From Lycium barbarum (Eukaryota; Streptophyta; Magnoliopsida; Solanales; Solanaceae), in NCBI RefSeq assembly GCF_019175385.1, contig NC_083346.1, forward strand, positions 87,248,543 to 87,312,542: DNA of 64,000 bases, read 5' to 3'. The position numbers and the translations under genes were made by a program. The first letter of the stretch is position 1. Each line of letters opens with the position of its first letter. Of this stretch, positions 46,936 to 58,342 are shown in pieces. The notes beneath the pieces are model-generated. The model was given only the letters and a program-made list of their open reading frames with translations. It made no database searches and was not told the DNA's origin.

Positions 46936-49851
46936 CTTGTCCCTCTTCGACCAGGGATGATGAAAGAGTCTTTGGGCGAAGACGTTGACGTAAACCCGAT
47001 TTTGTCCCGACGAGTAAATCAGATTGGGTTTGGAGAGAGTACAACTACAAAGGGGTAATTCTTTAGGGAATAGAGAGGTGAGTTTATGAATTCGACCGAA
47101 TTCTGATTCCTGAGTAGCCTACATATCTCGGGTCATAAGAGAATTAGGTCGATGTAGTTCGAACAAGGAGATGATAAAATTTTGAGAGGTCCTTAAAATT
47201 TTTCCCCAGTGTCTGAATTATGAGGACATTGGCTCTCTTGTTATGGACAGGGGATAATACTTTTGTTGGAGCTTTGGAAGGTTGAGTTGTTCAAAAAATT
47301 TTGAGTGATCCTCAAAAATTTGTCCCAGTGTTGTAGTTATGGTAACACGAGGTTTCGGAGAAGGAAATGGTAGTGATTTCAACATGAGTGAAAATAGCTA
47401 GAATGGGATACGACTGGCTTGACTTCGAGTCACCTATGTATTGAAGAGGATGAGAATTAATTAAAATGAGTTTTAAAGAAAACAAGAAGATAGAAAATTT
47501 TGAGGGATCCTCAAAATTTTGTCCCAGTGTCGATTTATGGTAACACTAGATGTTAGGAAGAAGTGCTCAATTTTTGGGGGTAGAAGATTGCTGATGAAAA
47601 AGATCTTTCTGATGACGGGATGTACTTTTGTAGCTTCTTGATTATAAATGTGGCGGCCGCAACACACCCATAAGTGAGACTCTACGCGAACGCATCTATG
47701 TGCTATCATAGGATCATATCAGCTCGTCGTAGAGGACTGACCCTCAGAATTGTCCCAGTATCGCGTTATGACGGCCTTAGGATGCGGAAGAATTTGACAG
47801 AGTCTCTAGAATGTAGATTCTCAGAGGAAGTAATTGTCTTCTTAAAAATTGAAAGAAAAACTGATTGGCAAGCCAAAGCGGAGAGCAGATTCATTGACTC
47901 TAGCTTGTGAGTTTGATGTCCTCATCAAGCGGGGCGCCTCAGTTCGCTGTGTCAGAGATAGTTCCACGTTGTATTGTGTTGACCTGCAAAAAATGTAAAG
48001 ATACCTGTGCAGTTCAAAGTTGTAATGTAATAATAACATAAGGAAATAAAGGAAAGGATTTTAGACAAACTAGAATTGAAAGCTCTGATTTGTGGAGAGA
48101 CTGAAATGTAAAGCTTCCGGCTGGCGGAGCAACTGTAAGGTAAAAGCTCCGATTGGCGGAGCAACTGTAATTCAAAGCTTCCGGCTGGCGGAGCGATTGT
48201 AATGTAAAAGCTTCCGGCTAGCGGAGCAACTGTAATGTAAAGGCTTCCGGCTGGCGGAGCAACTGTAATGTAAAGCTTCCGGCTGGCGGAGCAACTGTAA
48301 GGTAAGTAAAAAATCTCCGATTTGTGGAGTTGTTGACGAAGTTAGACAGTTGTCCCTGATTGGCGGGGTAATTGGCATTATTAGACGGTATCCTCGATTG
48401 GCAAAGTTAGTCGACGCAATTAGATTGTATCTTCGATTAGCGGAGTTAGTCGCAGTTAGATCGTATCTCCGATTGGCAGAGTTATTTGACGCAGTTAGAT
48501 TGTAGATCTCCGATTGGCGGAGTTAGTCGCAGTTAGATCGTATCTCCGATTGGCGGAGTTAATCGCAATTAGATTTTAGATCTACGATTGGAGGAGTTTT
48601 TTTTAACATAGTTAGAACGTAGATCTCTGATTGACGGAGTTATTATTAAGGAACAAGGCTGCTACGGGGGCCCCCATCTCTCGAATAATCGACCTTGACT
48701 CTGTTTCTGGAGATACCTGCAAATTTAAATGAAACGTTCAGAGATGAATAAGCCAAGATAACAAAATAAAATAGGAGAAGGTTATTTTGGCTCATGGTGT
48801 AGTGATGGATCTTGTGACGCCTCCACCGGAAGCTCGCTTCGATGTCATCTCGTCATAATTCCTATCAATCCTGTACTCAAAGAAAAATTCTTAGTTTGGG
48901 AGGGGGTGTTGATTTGTGTCGATCGTGGCCCTAGCCTTGTCACTTGAATCCTTTGAGCTTCTTTGGTTGCGGAGATCTCTGTCCGGAGACTTGGTAGGTG
49001 GAAAAATACATAAATGCACTTTGAAAGAAAGAAAAAAAAATATGGTATTTTAGAAATCAGATATGCATGTATATATACTACGTATAAATGCGATAAAGCT
49101 CTATCATTTTTTAGATTTTGACATGTTCGAAACGCATTGAGCTTCTCCATTCTGATGCCTGCATCCAAACAGTGTCTTTGCATAGCCTGTTCCTCTGATG
49201 ACGCTTCTTCATATTCAAGCCAAGTGCCACGATGTCTTTGACGATGAGACCGATCCTAATCCATAGTTACATTACAAATAAAAGGTTTCATAAGGGTATG
49301 ACCGAACCTTTTTAAGTTTCCTACGTATCCCAAATAGGAATCAGGTCTGTACGTAGTTCGGGGGTACAAATGAAAAGAAAATGATATGTAATGTGATGTG
49401 ACTGAGCCTGCCTCAGGCTGCCTACGTATCCAAATGGAATCAGGTCGTAACGTAGTTCAATTACAATAAAGGGGTAAAATAATGCAATGACTGAGCCTGA
49501 CTCAGGCTACCTACGTATCCAAACGGAATCAAGTCATATCATAGTTCAATTACAATAGAAAAGAAGATTAATAAAGGGACAGAATCCGGTGGGGATTGCC
49601 TACATATCCCACCGAGGGAAATCAGGTCGAATCGTAGTTCCAGTTACACGAAGATAATGTTTTTTGGGGTTTTCTATTACAAAAGATCGGACCCGATGTG
49701 GGTTGCCTAGTATCCCGCCATGGGAAGTCAGGTCAGCGTAGTTTTGTTACAATAGAAATGCAAATTACAACAGAAAACAAAAAGCTAGCTTGGATGTCTT
49801 CAGATGTAGTACTTCTTGATCGAGTCTGAGTTTATAGGCTTCGTGCTCACT
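46936..49851 (-). other. Ogre 3' untranslated region with several tandem-repeat blocks
   Basis: Non-coding. Block 1: four copies of a segment with TCCTCAAAATTTTGTCCCAGTG (shortened here: CCTCAAAATTTTGTCCCAG) at about 47183, 47302, 47502 and 47729. Block 2: minisatellite 48050-48650. Block 3: GCCTACGTATCC plus GTAGTTCAATTACAATA units at about 49315-49745. Such hypervariable repeat-rich 3' regions are a described property of Ogre/Tat elements. Confidence 0.8.
48050..48650. repeat. Minisatellite in the Ogre 3' region (32-bp, then ~40-bp units)
   Basis: First about six units of 32-33 bp with core CTTCCGGCTGGCGGAGCAAC (48105-48305), then about seven units of roughly 40 bp with CTCCGATTGGCGGAGTTAGT (48310-48650). 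Each unit contains the small inverted repeat TCCG...CGGA. The two unit types are related, so one likely arose from the other. Confidence 0.88.
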
Positions 49852-50900
49852 TTACCATCCATTTCTGCCAAAATCAATGCTCCTCCTGAAAGCACTCGAT
49901 GAACCACATATGGACCTTGCCAATTTGGTGCGAATTTCCCTTTCGAATTTCCTAGGCCTTACTCTCTTGTTAAATGCCTTGGACATCCTGTTCTGATAAA
50001 GCTGACCGTGACAGACAGCGTCCATCTTTTTCTCATCAATGAGCATCAACTGTTCATGTCTACTACGTATCCATTCTGCATCGTCCAAACCAACATCTTG
50101 GATAATCCTTAGAGAAGGTATCTATACTTCTGCGGGTATCACAGCTTCGGAGCCATAGACCAGCATATAGGGAGTTGCTCCTGTGGATGTTTTAGTAGTG
50201 GTACAGTAACCAAGCAAAGCATATGGAAACTTTTCATGCCACTTCCTGTGACTGTCTGTTATCTTCCTTAAGATCTTCTTGATGTTCTTATTTGCTGCCT
50301 CGACTGCTTCATTCATCTGTGGTCGATAAGCTGTGGAATTTCGGTGGGCAATCCTAAACTTTTCACAAGTCTCTCTCATAAGATCACTGTTAGATTGGCT
50401 GCATTATCTGTGATAGTTGACTCTGGAATCCCAAATCGGCAAACTATATTGTTGCGAACAAAATCTGCTACCACTTTCTTTGTTACTGCCTTGTACGTTG
50501 AAGCTTCAACCCATTTAGTGAAATAATCGATGGCCACCAGGATGAAGCGATGTCCATTCGATGCAGGGGGTTCGATAGGTCCAATCACATCCATGCCCCA
50601 AGCGGTGAACGGCCAAGGGGAGCCCATTACATTGAGCTCATTTGGGGGAACTCGAATGAAATCTCCGTGAACTTGACATTGATGACATTTTTGTACATAG
50701 CGAATGCTGTCTCTTTCCATAGTCATCCAAAAGTATCCCGCTCTCAGAATCTTCTTTGCCAAAGTGAATTCGTTCATGTGGGGTCCACATATCCCTGCGT
50801 GTACTTCTTCTAACAACCTTGTTGCCTCTGTGCATCCACACATCTTAGTAATCCCAAATCTGAAGTCCTCCTATATAGGATTTCTCCGTTAAGGAAGAAG
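49852..50900 (-). pseudogene. Ogre integrase, interrupted
   Basis: HHCC part with EEVHAGICGPHMN and KCHQCQVHGD (about 50810-50660). The catalytic core has GMDVIGPIEPP near 50605-50570, STITDNAANL near 50420-50390 and NEAVEAANKNIKK near 50320-50280, giving D, D and E. A frameshift near 50378 and a TAG near 50119 (where CAG is expected) break the frame. The C-terminal part continues with DDAEWIRSRHEQL and RVRPRKFER and degenerates at 49852. Confidence 0.9.
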
Positions 50901-51049
50901 TGATTTTCCATTCTCCTCAAGGTCCGCTTCTGTTTGTTAGTTGCATTTTCCGGATATTCTCTCGTCTCGAGCAACTTCTTAATGTCGTAGTACCATGGCT
51001 GGCCATCCAATTCCTCATCGACATGAAAACAATATGCTTGCTGGTTATG

Positions 51050-51649
51050 TATTTCTACCTTGATAGGGTTGACGTAATTCTTGTCTGGATGTTGGATCAT
51101 TGATGACAATGTCGCAAGGGCATCAGCAAACTCATTTTGGATTCGAGGGACATGCTTGAAGTCAATCTCTCTGAACTGCTTGTACAACTCCTTCACGCAA
51201 TGTAAGTATCGAAGAATTTTGACATCCTTGGTGGTCCATTTTCCTAGTACCTGATGAACTAATAGGTCAGAATCGCCTATTACCAAAAGTTCTTTGATGT
51301 TCATATCAACTGCCATCCTAAGCCCGAGGATGCAAGCTTCGTATTCTGCCATATTATTCGTGCAGGAAAATCTGATCTTTGCCGAGATAGGGTAGTGCTG
51401 ACCTGTCTCGGAAACCAAAACTGCTCCTATTCCGACTCCTTTGACATTTGACGCTCCGTCAAAAAACATCCTCCATCCTGAATAAGGCTCTGAAATATCT
51501 TTCCCTGCGAATAGTACTTCCTCATCAGGAAAATAAGTTGTAAGTGGCTTGTGTTCATTGTCTACCGGGTTCTCTGCAAGGTGATCAGCTAATTCTTGTC
51601 CCTTAACGGCCTTCTGAGTTATGTACACGATATCAAACTCACTTAACAA
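51050..51649 (-). pseudogene. Ogre second (archaeal-type) RNase H domain
   Basis: An open frame of 279 codons (51649-50810) starts in the tail of RNase H 1 with QELADHLAENP and continues with the second RNase H: GWRMFFDGASNVKGVG, NNMAEYEACILGLRMA, LLVIGDSDLLVHQV and NEFADALATL. The D, E, D and D catalytic positions look present. This extra domain between RNase H 1 and integrase is diagnostic of the Tat lineage. The segment itself has no stop. Confidence 0.9.
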
Positions 51650-51652
51650 GAT

Positions 51653-52515
51653 CTACCATTTTGCTAATTTCCCGGTAGGCATCGACTTTTGGAAGATGTA
51701 TTTGAGTGGATCTATCCTTGAGATCAAGTACGTGGTGTACGCAGATAGGTAGTGCCTCAACTTTTGTGAGATCCAAGTCAAAGCACAGCATGTGCATTCC
51801 AACAAAGTGTACCTTGCCTCGTACGGTGTGAATTTCTTGCTTAGGTAGTAAATGGCCTGCTCCCTTTTCCCCGTCTCATCACGTTGTCCCAGCACACATC
51901 CAAACGCACTATCCAATACGAACAAGTACAACAATAGAGGTTTTCCCGATTCTGGCGGGACCAATACGGGTGGACTGGACAAGTACTCCTTGATTCTGTC
52001 GAAGGCCTTCTGACACTCTTTTGTCCATTCTGTGGCAGCATCTTTCTTCAGCAGCTTAAATATGGGTTCACAAATCACCTTCGACTGTTCGATGAATCGA
52101 ATATGTAATTGAGCCTCTCGAGGAAACTCATTACGTCTTTCTTGCTCTTCGTGGAAGGCAAGTCTTGGATTGCCTTGATTTTTGAAGGATCCAACTCTAT
52201 ACGTTTTCTGCTAACAATGAATCCCAATAATTTTCCAGCAGGAACTCCAAATGCAAATTTTGCTGGATTCAACTTCAAGTTGTACCTCTACAATCGTTCA
52301 AAGAAATTCCTTAGGTCAGTAAAATGATTTGAACTCCTTCAAGATTTGATAATGACATCGTCCACGTAGACTTCGATCTCCTTATGAATCATATCATGGA
52401 ACAGAGTAGTCATGGCCCTCATGTAGGTCGCACCAGCATTCTTGAGGCCAAATGGCATTACTCGGTAGCAGTACACCCCCATGGAGTGGTAAACGTCGTC
52501 TTTTCTGCATCATCC
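51653..52515 (-). pseudogene. Ogre reverse transcriptase C-part and RNase H 1
   Basis: In shifting frames: VYCYRVMPFGLKNAGATYMR near 52480-52420, then EVYVDDVIIKS with YVDD at 52368-52357, then KFAFGVPAGKLLGFIVS near 52260-52210, then RNase H 1 with KQAFDRIKEYLSSP-like and YYLSKKFTPYEARYT blocks (52078-51653). A frameshift near 52500, a stop after IIKS and a shift near 52080 separate the pieces. The frame ends with a stop at 51653 before the second RNase H. Confidence 0.85.
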
Positions 52516-52887
52516 TCATGCATCCAAAATCTGATGATATCCTACAAAGCAATCGACAAATGATTGCAACTCATGTTTTGCACAGTTATCGATGAGTATG
52601 TGGATGTTCGGAAGGGGGAAGTCATCCTTAGGACTAGCTTTATTGAGATCCTGATAATCCACACATATCCTGATTTTTTCGTCCTTCTTTGGAACGGGCA
52701 TAATGTTGGCCAACCAGGAAGGGTAGTTTGTAACCCTCGCGACATTTGCTTCAATCTTCTTAGTGACTTCCTCTTTGATCGTTAAACTCAAATCGGGCTT
52801 GAACTTCCTTGGCTTTTGCTTGATCGGCGGACGGGTGGGGTCAGTTGGTAGCCTATGAGAGATGATGTCGGTGCTCAGCCCGGGCAT
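52516..52887 (-). pseudogene. Ogre reverse transcriptase, N-part
   Basis: Encodes MPGLSTDIISHRLPTDP, the usual Ogre lead into RT, then KFKPDLSLTIKEEVTKKIEA, YPSWLANIMPVPKKDEKIR, CVDYQDLNKASPKDDFPLP and GYHQIL. It is broken by a frameshift near 52518 just after GYHQIL. The fingers and first palm blocks are complete. Confidence 0.88.
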
Positions 52888-53628
52888 GTCGTCGTAGGAC
52901 CAAGCAAATATGTTGACATACTATTAAGCAATTCCAACAATTCTTGCTTCCGTTCAGCATCTAAGTGTATGCTGATTCGAGTTTCCTTCACTGTTTCGTC
53001 GTCTCCTAAATTAACTATCTCAGTTTCATCCAAGTTCGGTTTCTTTTGATTCTCGAGTTGCTCGATCTCTTGTGGAAGATTCTCAGGCATCATGCTTTCA
53101 TCGTATTCCTCGTAATCTTGTTCGTCGTCTGTACTTTGCTCAACGGTTTCGTTACATGTCATAATCATAGAATGAATATTTTTACTAGTTTGAGTGCTGA
53201 AAAAGAAAAGCGAGTATAAGTAAGATATGATATTTTAATAGAAAAAATAAAAATGCATTTTCATTAAAGAAGCATTCAATGCTTTTAAAGAAAGAGGCGG
53301 ATGACAAAAGAGCACAGGCATGATTCAAGCCTCAATTAATCATGCTATTTTGAAAACAAACTACAATTCCACACTACCAAGACTCCCGGCAAACCAAGGA
53401 TGGGCTGGCAGTCCAATTCTGTAAGATCTCTCCTAGTTCGGCATCACGAATAGTCAATGTCTCGGCATCTGCTTCAGTCTCCCCACAATACTCCTCTATC
53501 ATTGTCACGAACAGGTTCTCTATTCCTTCTATGATATCTTTATCGACCTCCGGCACAATCATCTGACCCTGGACAGGAACTTGCTCTGGCACAAAGATCC
53601 TCTTGGTGCTGCTAGTTTCTCTAAACAT
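52875..53628 (-). pseudogene. Ogre protease-RT spacer, acidic
   Basis: Two short frames: 53628-53374 (with GIENLFVTMIEEYCGE) and 53168-52875 (acidic, with STDDEQDYEEYDESMMP). Both resemble the poorly conserved, acidic linker between protease and RT in Ogre pol. Stops and about 200 bp of AT-rich, non-coding sequence lie between them (53169-53373), possibly an inserted or intron-like stretch; Ogre elements are known to carry an intron near this position. Confidence 0.6.
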
Positions 53629-53720
53629 AGGATCGTACCTGAGCCCAAAAGTACCCTTCTGCGGCTTCAGTTGGATTGGTTCAATTATGCCATCAGATTT
53701 TGAGCCTACCCGGACTTTGG

Positions 53721-54351
53721 CTAGTAGTTGTACTTCAACATCTCTGACGCTATTATCTTTGTCGCGCTTGACATCTTCATTTCATCAGATCCTTCCATCT
53801 CATCTATTTTTACAGCTTGCATGATTTCCACAACATGAAAGGTAGCTCCATCTAATTCTCCCATTTCTTCAATAATCGGAATAGAGCGTTCAGAATAGAC
53901 GGGGTGACCAAGTTCCCCTTGAACTACGATTTGCTCCCAGCCCCATTCGAATTTCAAACACTGATGCAAAGTGGAAGGAACGGCTCCAGCCATGTGGACC
54001 CATGGACTTCCTAACAACAAGTTGTAAGTTGACAATATGTCCATCACTTGAAAAAGGACCGGGAACTCCATGGGTCCGATCTGCAAATATAGACAGATTT
54101 CTCCAATGACACCACTTTGTGTCCCGTCAAAAGCTCGGACCTTCATACGGCTTTCTCATTTCTCCCGTGTCCATCTTCAAGTTTCTCAAGGTGTTAAGAG
54201 GGCAAATGTTACACCCGGAACCTCCATCAACAAGTACCCTGGATACAAACTTATCTCCGCACCTCACGGTGATGTAAAGTGCTTTGTTGTGTTTTGTTCC
54301 TTCTGGTGGAAGTTCATTATCGCAGAAAGAAATCTTGTTTTCTTCAACCAT
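53721..54351 (-). pseudogene. Ogre aspartic protease, frameshifted
   Basis: The active-site block RVLVDGGSGCNICPL lies near 54245-54205. After a frameshift near 54140 the next block is KVRAFDGTQSGVIGEICLYL, followed by YNLLLGSPWVHMAGAVPSTL, typical of Ogre protease. The catalytic Asp is present. A TAG near 54350 separates it from gag, where CAG is expected. Confidence 0.85.
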
Positions 54352-56775
54352 CTACCCGATTGTTGTGGCCAGCGTTTCACTCGTCATCTCATTCGATATG
54401 CTTACTCCACTCAACACCTTAGCTAAAGCGTCCCTGTGGGCCTCAAAACTCATCAACAAGGACATGATCGATATTTGGGCAGGTGTCTTCTTCAACTGTT
54501 CCTCGACTGAATAATCTTTTGTTTGCATCTTCTTCCAGAATTCTGCTGCCTTGGCATCAGTAATGTTTCTTCTTTGATTGTGCTCTTTGCCTGAACTTTC
54601 TCTTTTTAGAACCTTCGAGACATAACATCTTCCTGACCTTGTCATTCCATGGGCAACTGCGGTCTCCATCATCTTAGCCTTCCCTTTCAATTGATAGTAC
54701 CACGGGATTGCCCTAGAATCATAATCGTGCTTTCTTGCGACAACAGTGGTCACCACAGATTTTAGTTGGTATGTCTGGACAATTATCGGTGCCCTCAACT
54801 GTACCGTGATGATGGGAGAAGTTGGGGATGTTGCGACAAATGCCTCTGTGTTTCCAACAAGCATAATGGTTCCCTCCAAGTAATATTCCTCATCAAATGA
54901 TATCATATTAACTGCCCGATTTCCATGATTTGGTAGCGGGTTATTGTTCACATTCGGGGGCGCTGCAGTGCATTGAATTGCTCCACTCTTGATTAAAGAT
55001 TCAACCTGATTTTTCAAACCAAAGCATTCCTCAGTGTCATGTCCCTGAATTCCCGAATGATATGCGCAACGTTTGTTCCCATCAAAGTTTCGAGGAATTG
55101 GATCAGGGATTCTCCCTTCAATTGGTTGCAACAATCCTGCTGTCCTCAACCTTTCAAATAACTGGGCTAAAGGCTCTGCTATGGGGGTGTAGGTTCGGGT
55201 ATTTCTGACTTCGGGAGTTGGGCGAGATCTTGGGGCATATGGTGGTCTATTTTGCTGGACGGGTGCTTAGATAGGGGTGTAAGGTCTTGGAGGGTTTTGG
55301 TAAGTGGGGGCTCGTGGTGGGTTGTAATGTGGTTGGGCATTATAAGCTGGGTATGGGACATAAGGGGCATGAGCAAAGATTTGGGGGTTTGTGGGGTATG
55401 GCCGAGATGACTGTCCTCGCCGGTTGTAAGGTGTGATATTAGATATGCCCTCCTTCTTCTTCTTAATTCCGCTGACGGAACCTGACTGTATGGCTTTGCT
55501 TGCGGTTTGCAGCGCAGCCATTGATTGAATCTTTCCGGAGTTGATGTCTTCTTCCAAATAGTCTCCCATTTTGACCAAATCGGCAAACTTTTGGCCCATT
55601 GATCCCATCATCTTTTCAAAGCAGATGCCTTCCTGAGCTCGAATGAAATACTTGTTGAGCTCACTTTCGTCTAATGGAGGCAGAACTCGGGCAGTCTCAA
55701 TTCTCCAACGTCTTGCGTAATCCTGGAATGATTATGTTGCTTTCTTTTGTACATTGCTTAAAGAAAACCTGTCTGGTGTGATCTCAGTGTTGAATCCGAA
55801 GCGAGTCATAAAATCCCCAGCCATATCTTGCCAGTCGCTCCATTTGCGGGGATCTTAGCGAGTATACCAAGTGAGCGCCTCTCCTGACAAACTTCTGATA
55901 AACAATTTCATCCTTAATTTCTTGTTCCTTCCTACTCCTACTAACTTGTCGCAGTAGGCCCTCAAATGTGCATGAGGATCACCTGTCCCATCAAAAATAT
56001 CGAACTTAGGAGGTTTGTACCCTACTGGCATGCCAATATCTGGGTGTATGCATAGATCATCATAATCCAAACTCTCACTTCCCCGAGTGACTCGCATGCT
56101 CCTCATTGCTTTCCTTAGACTGTGCAACTGGCTAATGATTGATTCGTCTTCTCCTATCTTGGCATCTCTCTCCATTTATGCATACTGATCCACCTCGAAC
56201 GGGACCCTGACTGTGACAAGAGCGGTAAAGGTTAGAGGCCCAGCTGCATATACCGGTGGCACATGTTGCTCATGGGAAGTGTCAACCTGTGCCCCTGGTA
56301 TGTGCAGCACGGTGGGGTAAGTAGGTGCAGTAGTAGTTTGGGTTGATAGTGGGTTTTGTGAAGTATGGGTGTAGTCGGGGACGTAAGGGGTTTGTTTATG
56401 CAGATTTGGTACATTCGCGGGAGTGACCGGAGGTAGTTTGGAAAAGGAAGGGGGTATTGGAGGTGGACGTGTAGATGGAGGGAAGTGTTCTGGAACCTGC
56501 GAATCCAAAAACGGAAAGTGAGGTGGGTTTGGGATAGCAGTCACAGTGAGATGGGTCAGGTCCCGAACTTGGCGTAGCTCTCCTCTTAGTTCGTCAAGTT
56601 GTAGCTTTAGCAAAGCGATCTCTTCTTCATTGTTCAGATTAATCCTCTCTCTTGAGCTTTCTGGATTTTCATTTGTTATGGAAAGGTTAGAAGTTGGGTT
56701 GACTTCGTTGGTGATAGTCATTTTTCCCTTAGACCTCAAATTGTAGTGTGACTCGGCCAGTTTGAAGATCAACAC
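54352..56775 (-). pseudogene. Ogre gag, interrupted by several stops
   Basis: Reading from 56775: a charged start with a coiled-coil-like ALLKLQLDELRGELRQ, a long Pro/Thr-rich stretch, TAA at about 56176, the capsid core with HPDIGMPVGYKPPKFDIFDG and RMKLFIRSLSGEALTWY, TAA at 55855, TAA near 55732, a region with MMGSMGQKFADLVKMG, a Pro/Tyr/Asn-rich stretch, TAA near 55268, and a knuckle-like RCAYHSGIQGHDTEEC near 55080. The reading frame is otherwise largely conserved, so most damage is by point stops. At several of these stops Gln (CAA) is expected. Confidence 0.88.
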
Positions 56776-57150
56776 AAATCAACCTCTGTTGGGGGGATAA
56801 AACTAAAATAAAGACAATTGGAAAACAAAAGTTAGTCCGGGAAGCTTTAGAAAGAGTAGAGTAACACATTTGGTCACATAATTACGTCAAGTCGACGTGC
56901 AAACAAGCGTGTCCTAATTGTGGAGCCTCTTTTTGCCAGAGGTAAGCCTACGTTACACACAAGTTGATAATGATGATCCTTTTTTGATACATTCTGTGAT
57001 TTTTTAGAACAAACATAACTTTCATTCCAACAAAAGGTAGCTCGAGAGCTTACAAGGATAGACCTATGGCAGCCTGAAATGATAAAACAGGGATTGCCAT
57101 AAAGGCATACAAAAGGAATGGGTCGATGGAAATTTAAAATGAAAATGCAA
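56776..57150 (-). other. Ogre leader, truncated
   Basis: Non-coding sequence upstream of gag on the minus strand. It should continue into a primer site and the 5' LTR, but neither is present: at about 57150 the sequence passes via a short (AT)n run into the 165-bp tandem repeat. Confidence 0.6.
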
Positions 57151-57159
57151 TATATATAT

Positions 57160-57350
57160 ATATACTAAATATCATTGATTTCATTTGTTTAACACTAAAT
57201 ATGGGTGAATCAAGTAGTTCACATCAATTCACTCTAATAATCACTTGATTTAGTGCATACTGACTTAGTAGATCATCTTTACTGACTCAAAATATTATCA
57301 AATTGATTAAGTATTATATATTGATCAAAATATCGTTGATTCATTTGTTT
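57160..57350. repeat. ~165-bp tandem repeat, middle part
   Basis: About one unit, same orientation as 41883-42131. It carries the insertion target of the hAT-like copy B (ATCACTAA at 57351). Confidence 0.85.
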
Positions 57351-57358
57351 ATCACTAA

Positions 57359-58099
57359 CATTGTTTTAAAAGGCAGTGTCAGGACTCGCCCCGGGGCTCG
57401 CCTCGGGGCAGGACAGTGGCAAAACGCACTGGGGCTAACGTGTGAGGCTTACGCCCTAAGCGCCCAACCGTACGCCTTAAACACGCCCAACGCCCAGGGC
57501 TCGCCTAACAGTTCTTACACAAATTATATTTTAAATTCCTTAATTAAAATCATTCACCCTCATAATTGTTTAACAAAATAATGATACTTAATAGTTTTTC
57601 ATCTATAGAAATAGAAGATTGGGTGTAACTCATATAACAAGTCGTAGTATTGAATATTTACTATTTGAGAACGTCGTGAGGGTGAATATCACTTATTTAA
57701 AAAAAAAAAAAAAACACATAGCGGAATTGTACATTTTCACTTGTCATTGGTCATAAGTCCTATGTATCAGAATTATCATATAATTTTATTTTTTGTTCAT
57801 GAAGAAGTTATGTTTTAATTGTAATATTGATAAATTTTATTGATTATTTGCTTATAGGGAGATAAAATGAATAGTATGATAGTAATAGTGTTTTAAGAAA
57901 CTGTGTTTTTTTCCGTGTTTGAAAGTTAAAATGTTAGAATTGTTTTGCATTTCATAATAACTTTTATTTCATTGTATTGTTTATACTTGTAAAATTATGT
58001 TATATATAATTATAAGTTATGAGCGGTGTATAATGGGCTTTGATCATTTTTTTTGTGAGGATCAAGCGCGCGCGCGCTCACACACACACACACACACAT

Positions 58100-58142
<43 letters not shown>

Positions 58143-58334
58143 ATTTATTTACAGTTTTCTTTTATTTTTTTTATGTAATTTTACTTATTTAAAAATATTT
58201 ATTGTAATTATATTATTTTAAGAAATATTAAAAATTAAATACCCATGGGGCTTACGCCCCGTGCCTCGAGGCTTACGCCTCGTCGAGGCGTATGTAAAAC
58301 GCCCCGCCTTACGCCCCCGCCTTTTAAAACACTG
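57359..58334 (-). mobile_element. hAT-like non-autonomous element, copy B
   Basis: The ends are CATTGTTTTAAAAGGC and, as complement of the right end, CAGTGTTTTAAAAGGCGGG. The flanks are a perfect 8-bp duplication ATCACTAA (57351-57358 and 58335-58342). The GC-rich ends and AT-rich middle match copy A (28913-29838) in inverse orientation. It carries a compound (GC)n-(CA)n-(TA)n microsatellite at about 58069-58138 that copy A lacks. Confidence 0.9.
58069..58138. repeat. Compound (GC)n(CA)n(TA)n microsatellite
   Basis: GCGCGCGCGC, then about ten CA and about fifteen TA dinucleotides, inside the hAT-like copy B. Confidence 0.9.
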
Positions 58335-58342
58335 ATCACTAA

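Larger units (their letters stand above)
42132..57150 (-). mobile_element. Ty3/gypsy Ogre (Tat lineage), minus strand, 5' LTR missing
   Basis: Reading from right: a short leader (57150-56776), gag, protease, RT, RNase H, a second archaeal-type RNase H, integrase, a 2.9-kb repeat-bearing 3' region, and a 3' LTR at 46934-42132. The extra RNase H before integrase, the large LTR and the tandem repeats in the 3' region are all characteristic of Ogre/Tat. No 5' LTR exists: the leader meets the 165-bp satellite directly at about 57150. The coding region has many stops and shifts. Confidence 0.9.

Noticed and set aside
48100..48310. CRISPR-like regular repeats
   Set aside because: Units are directly tandem with no unique spacers and lie in a plant retrotransposon 3' region; this is a minisatellite.
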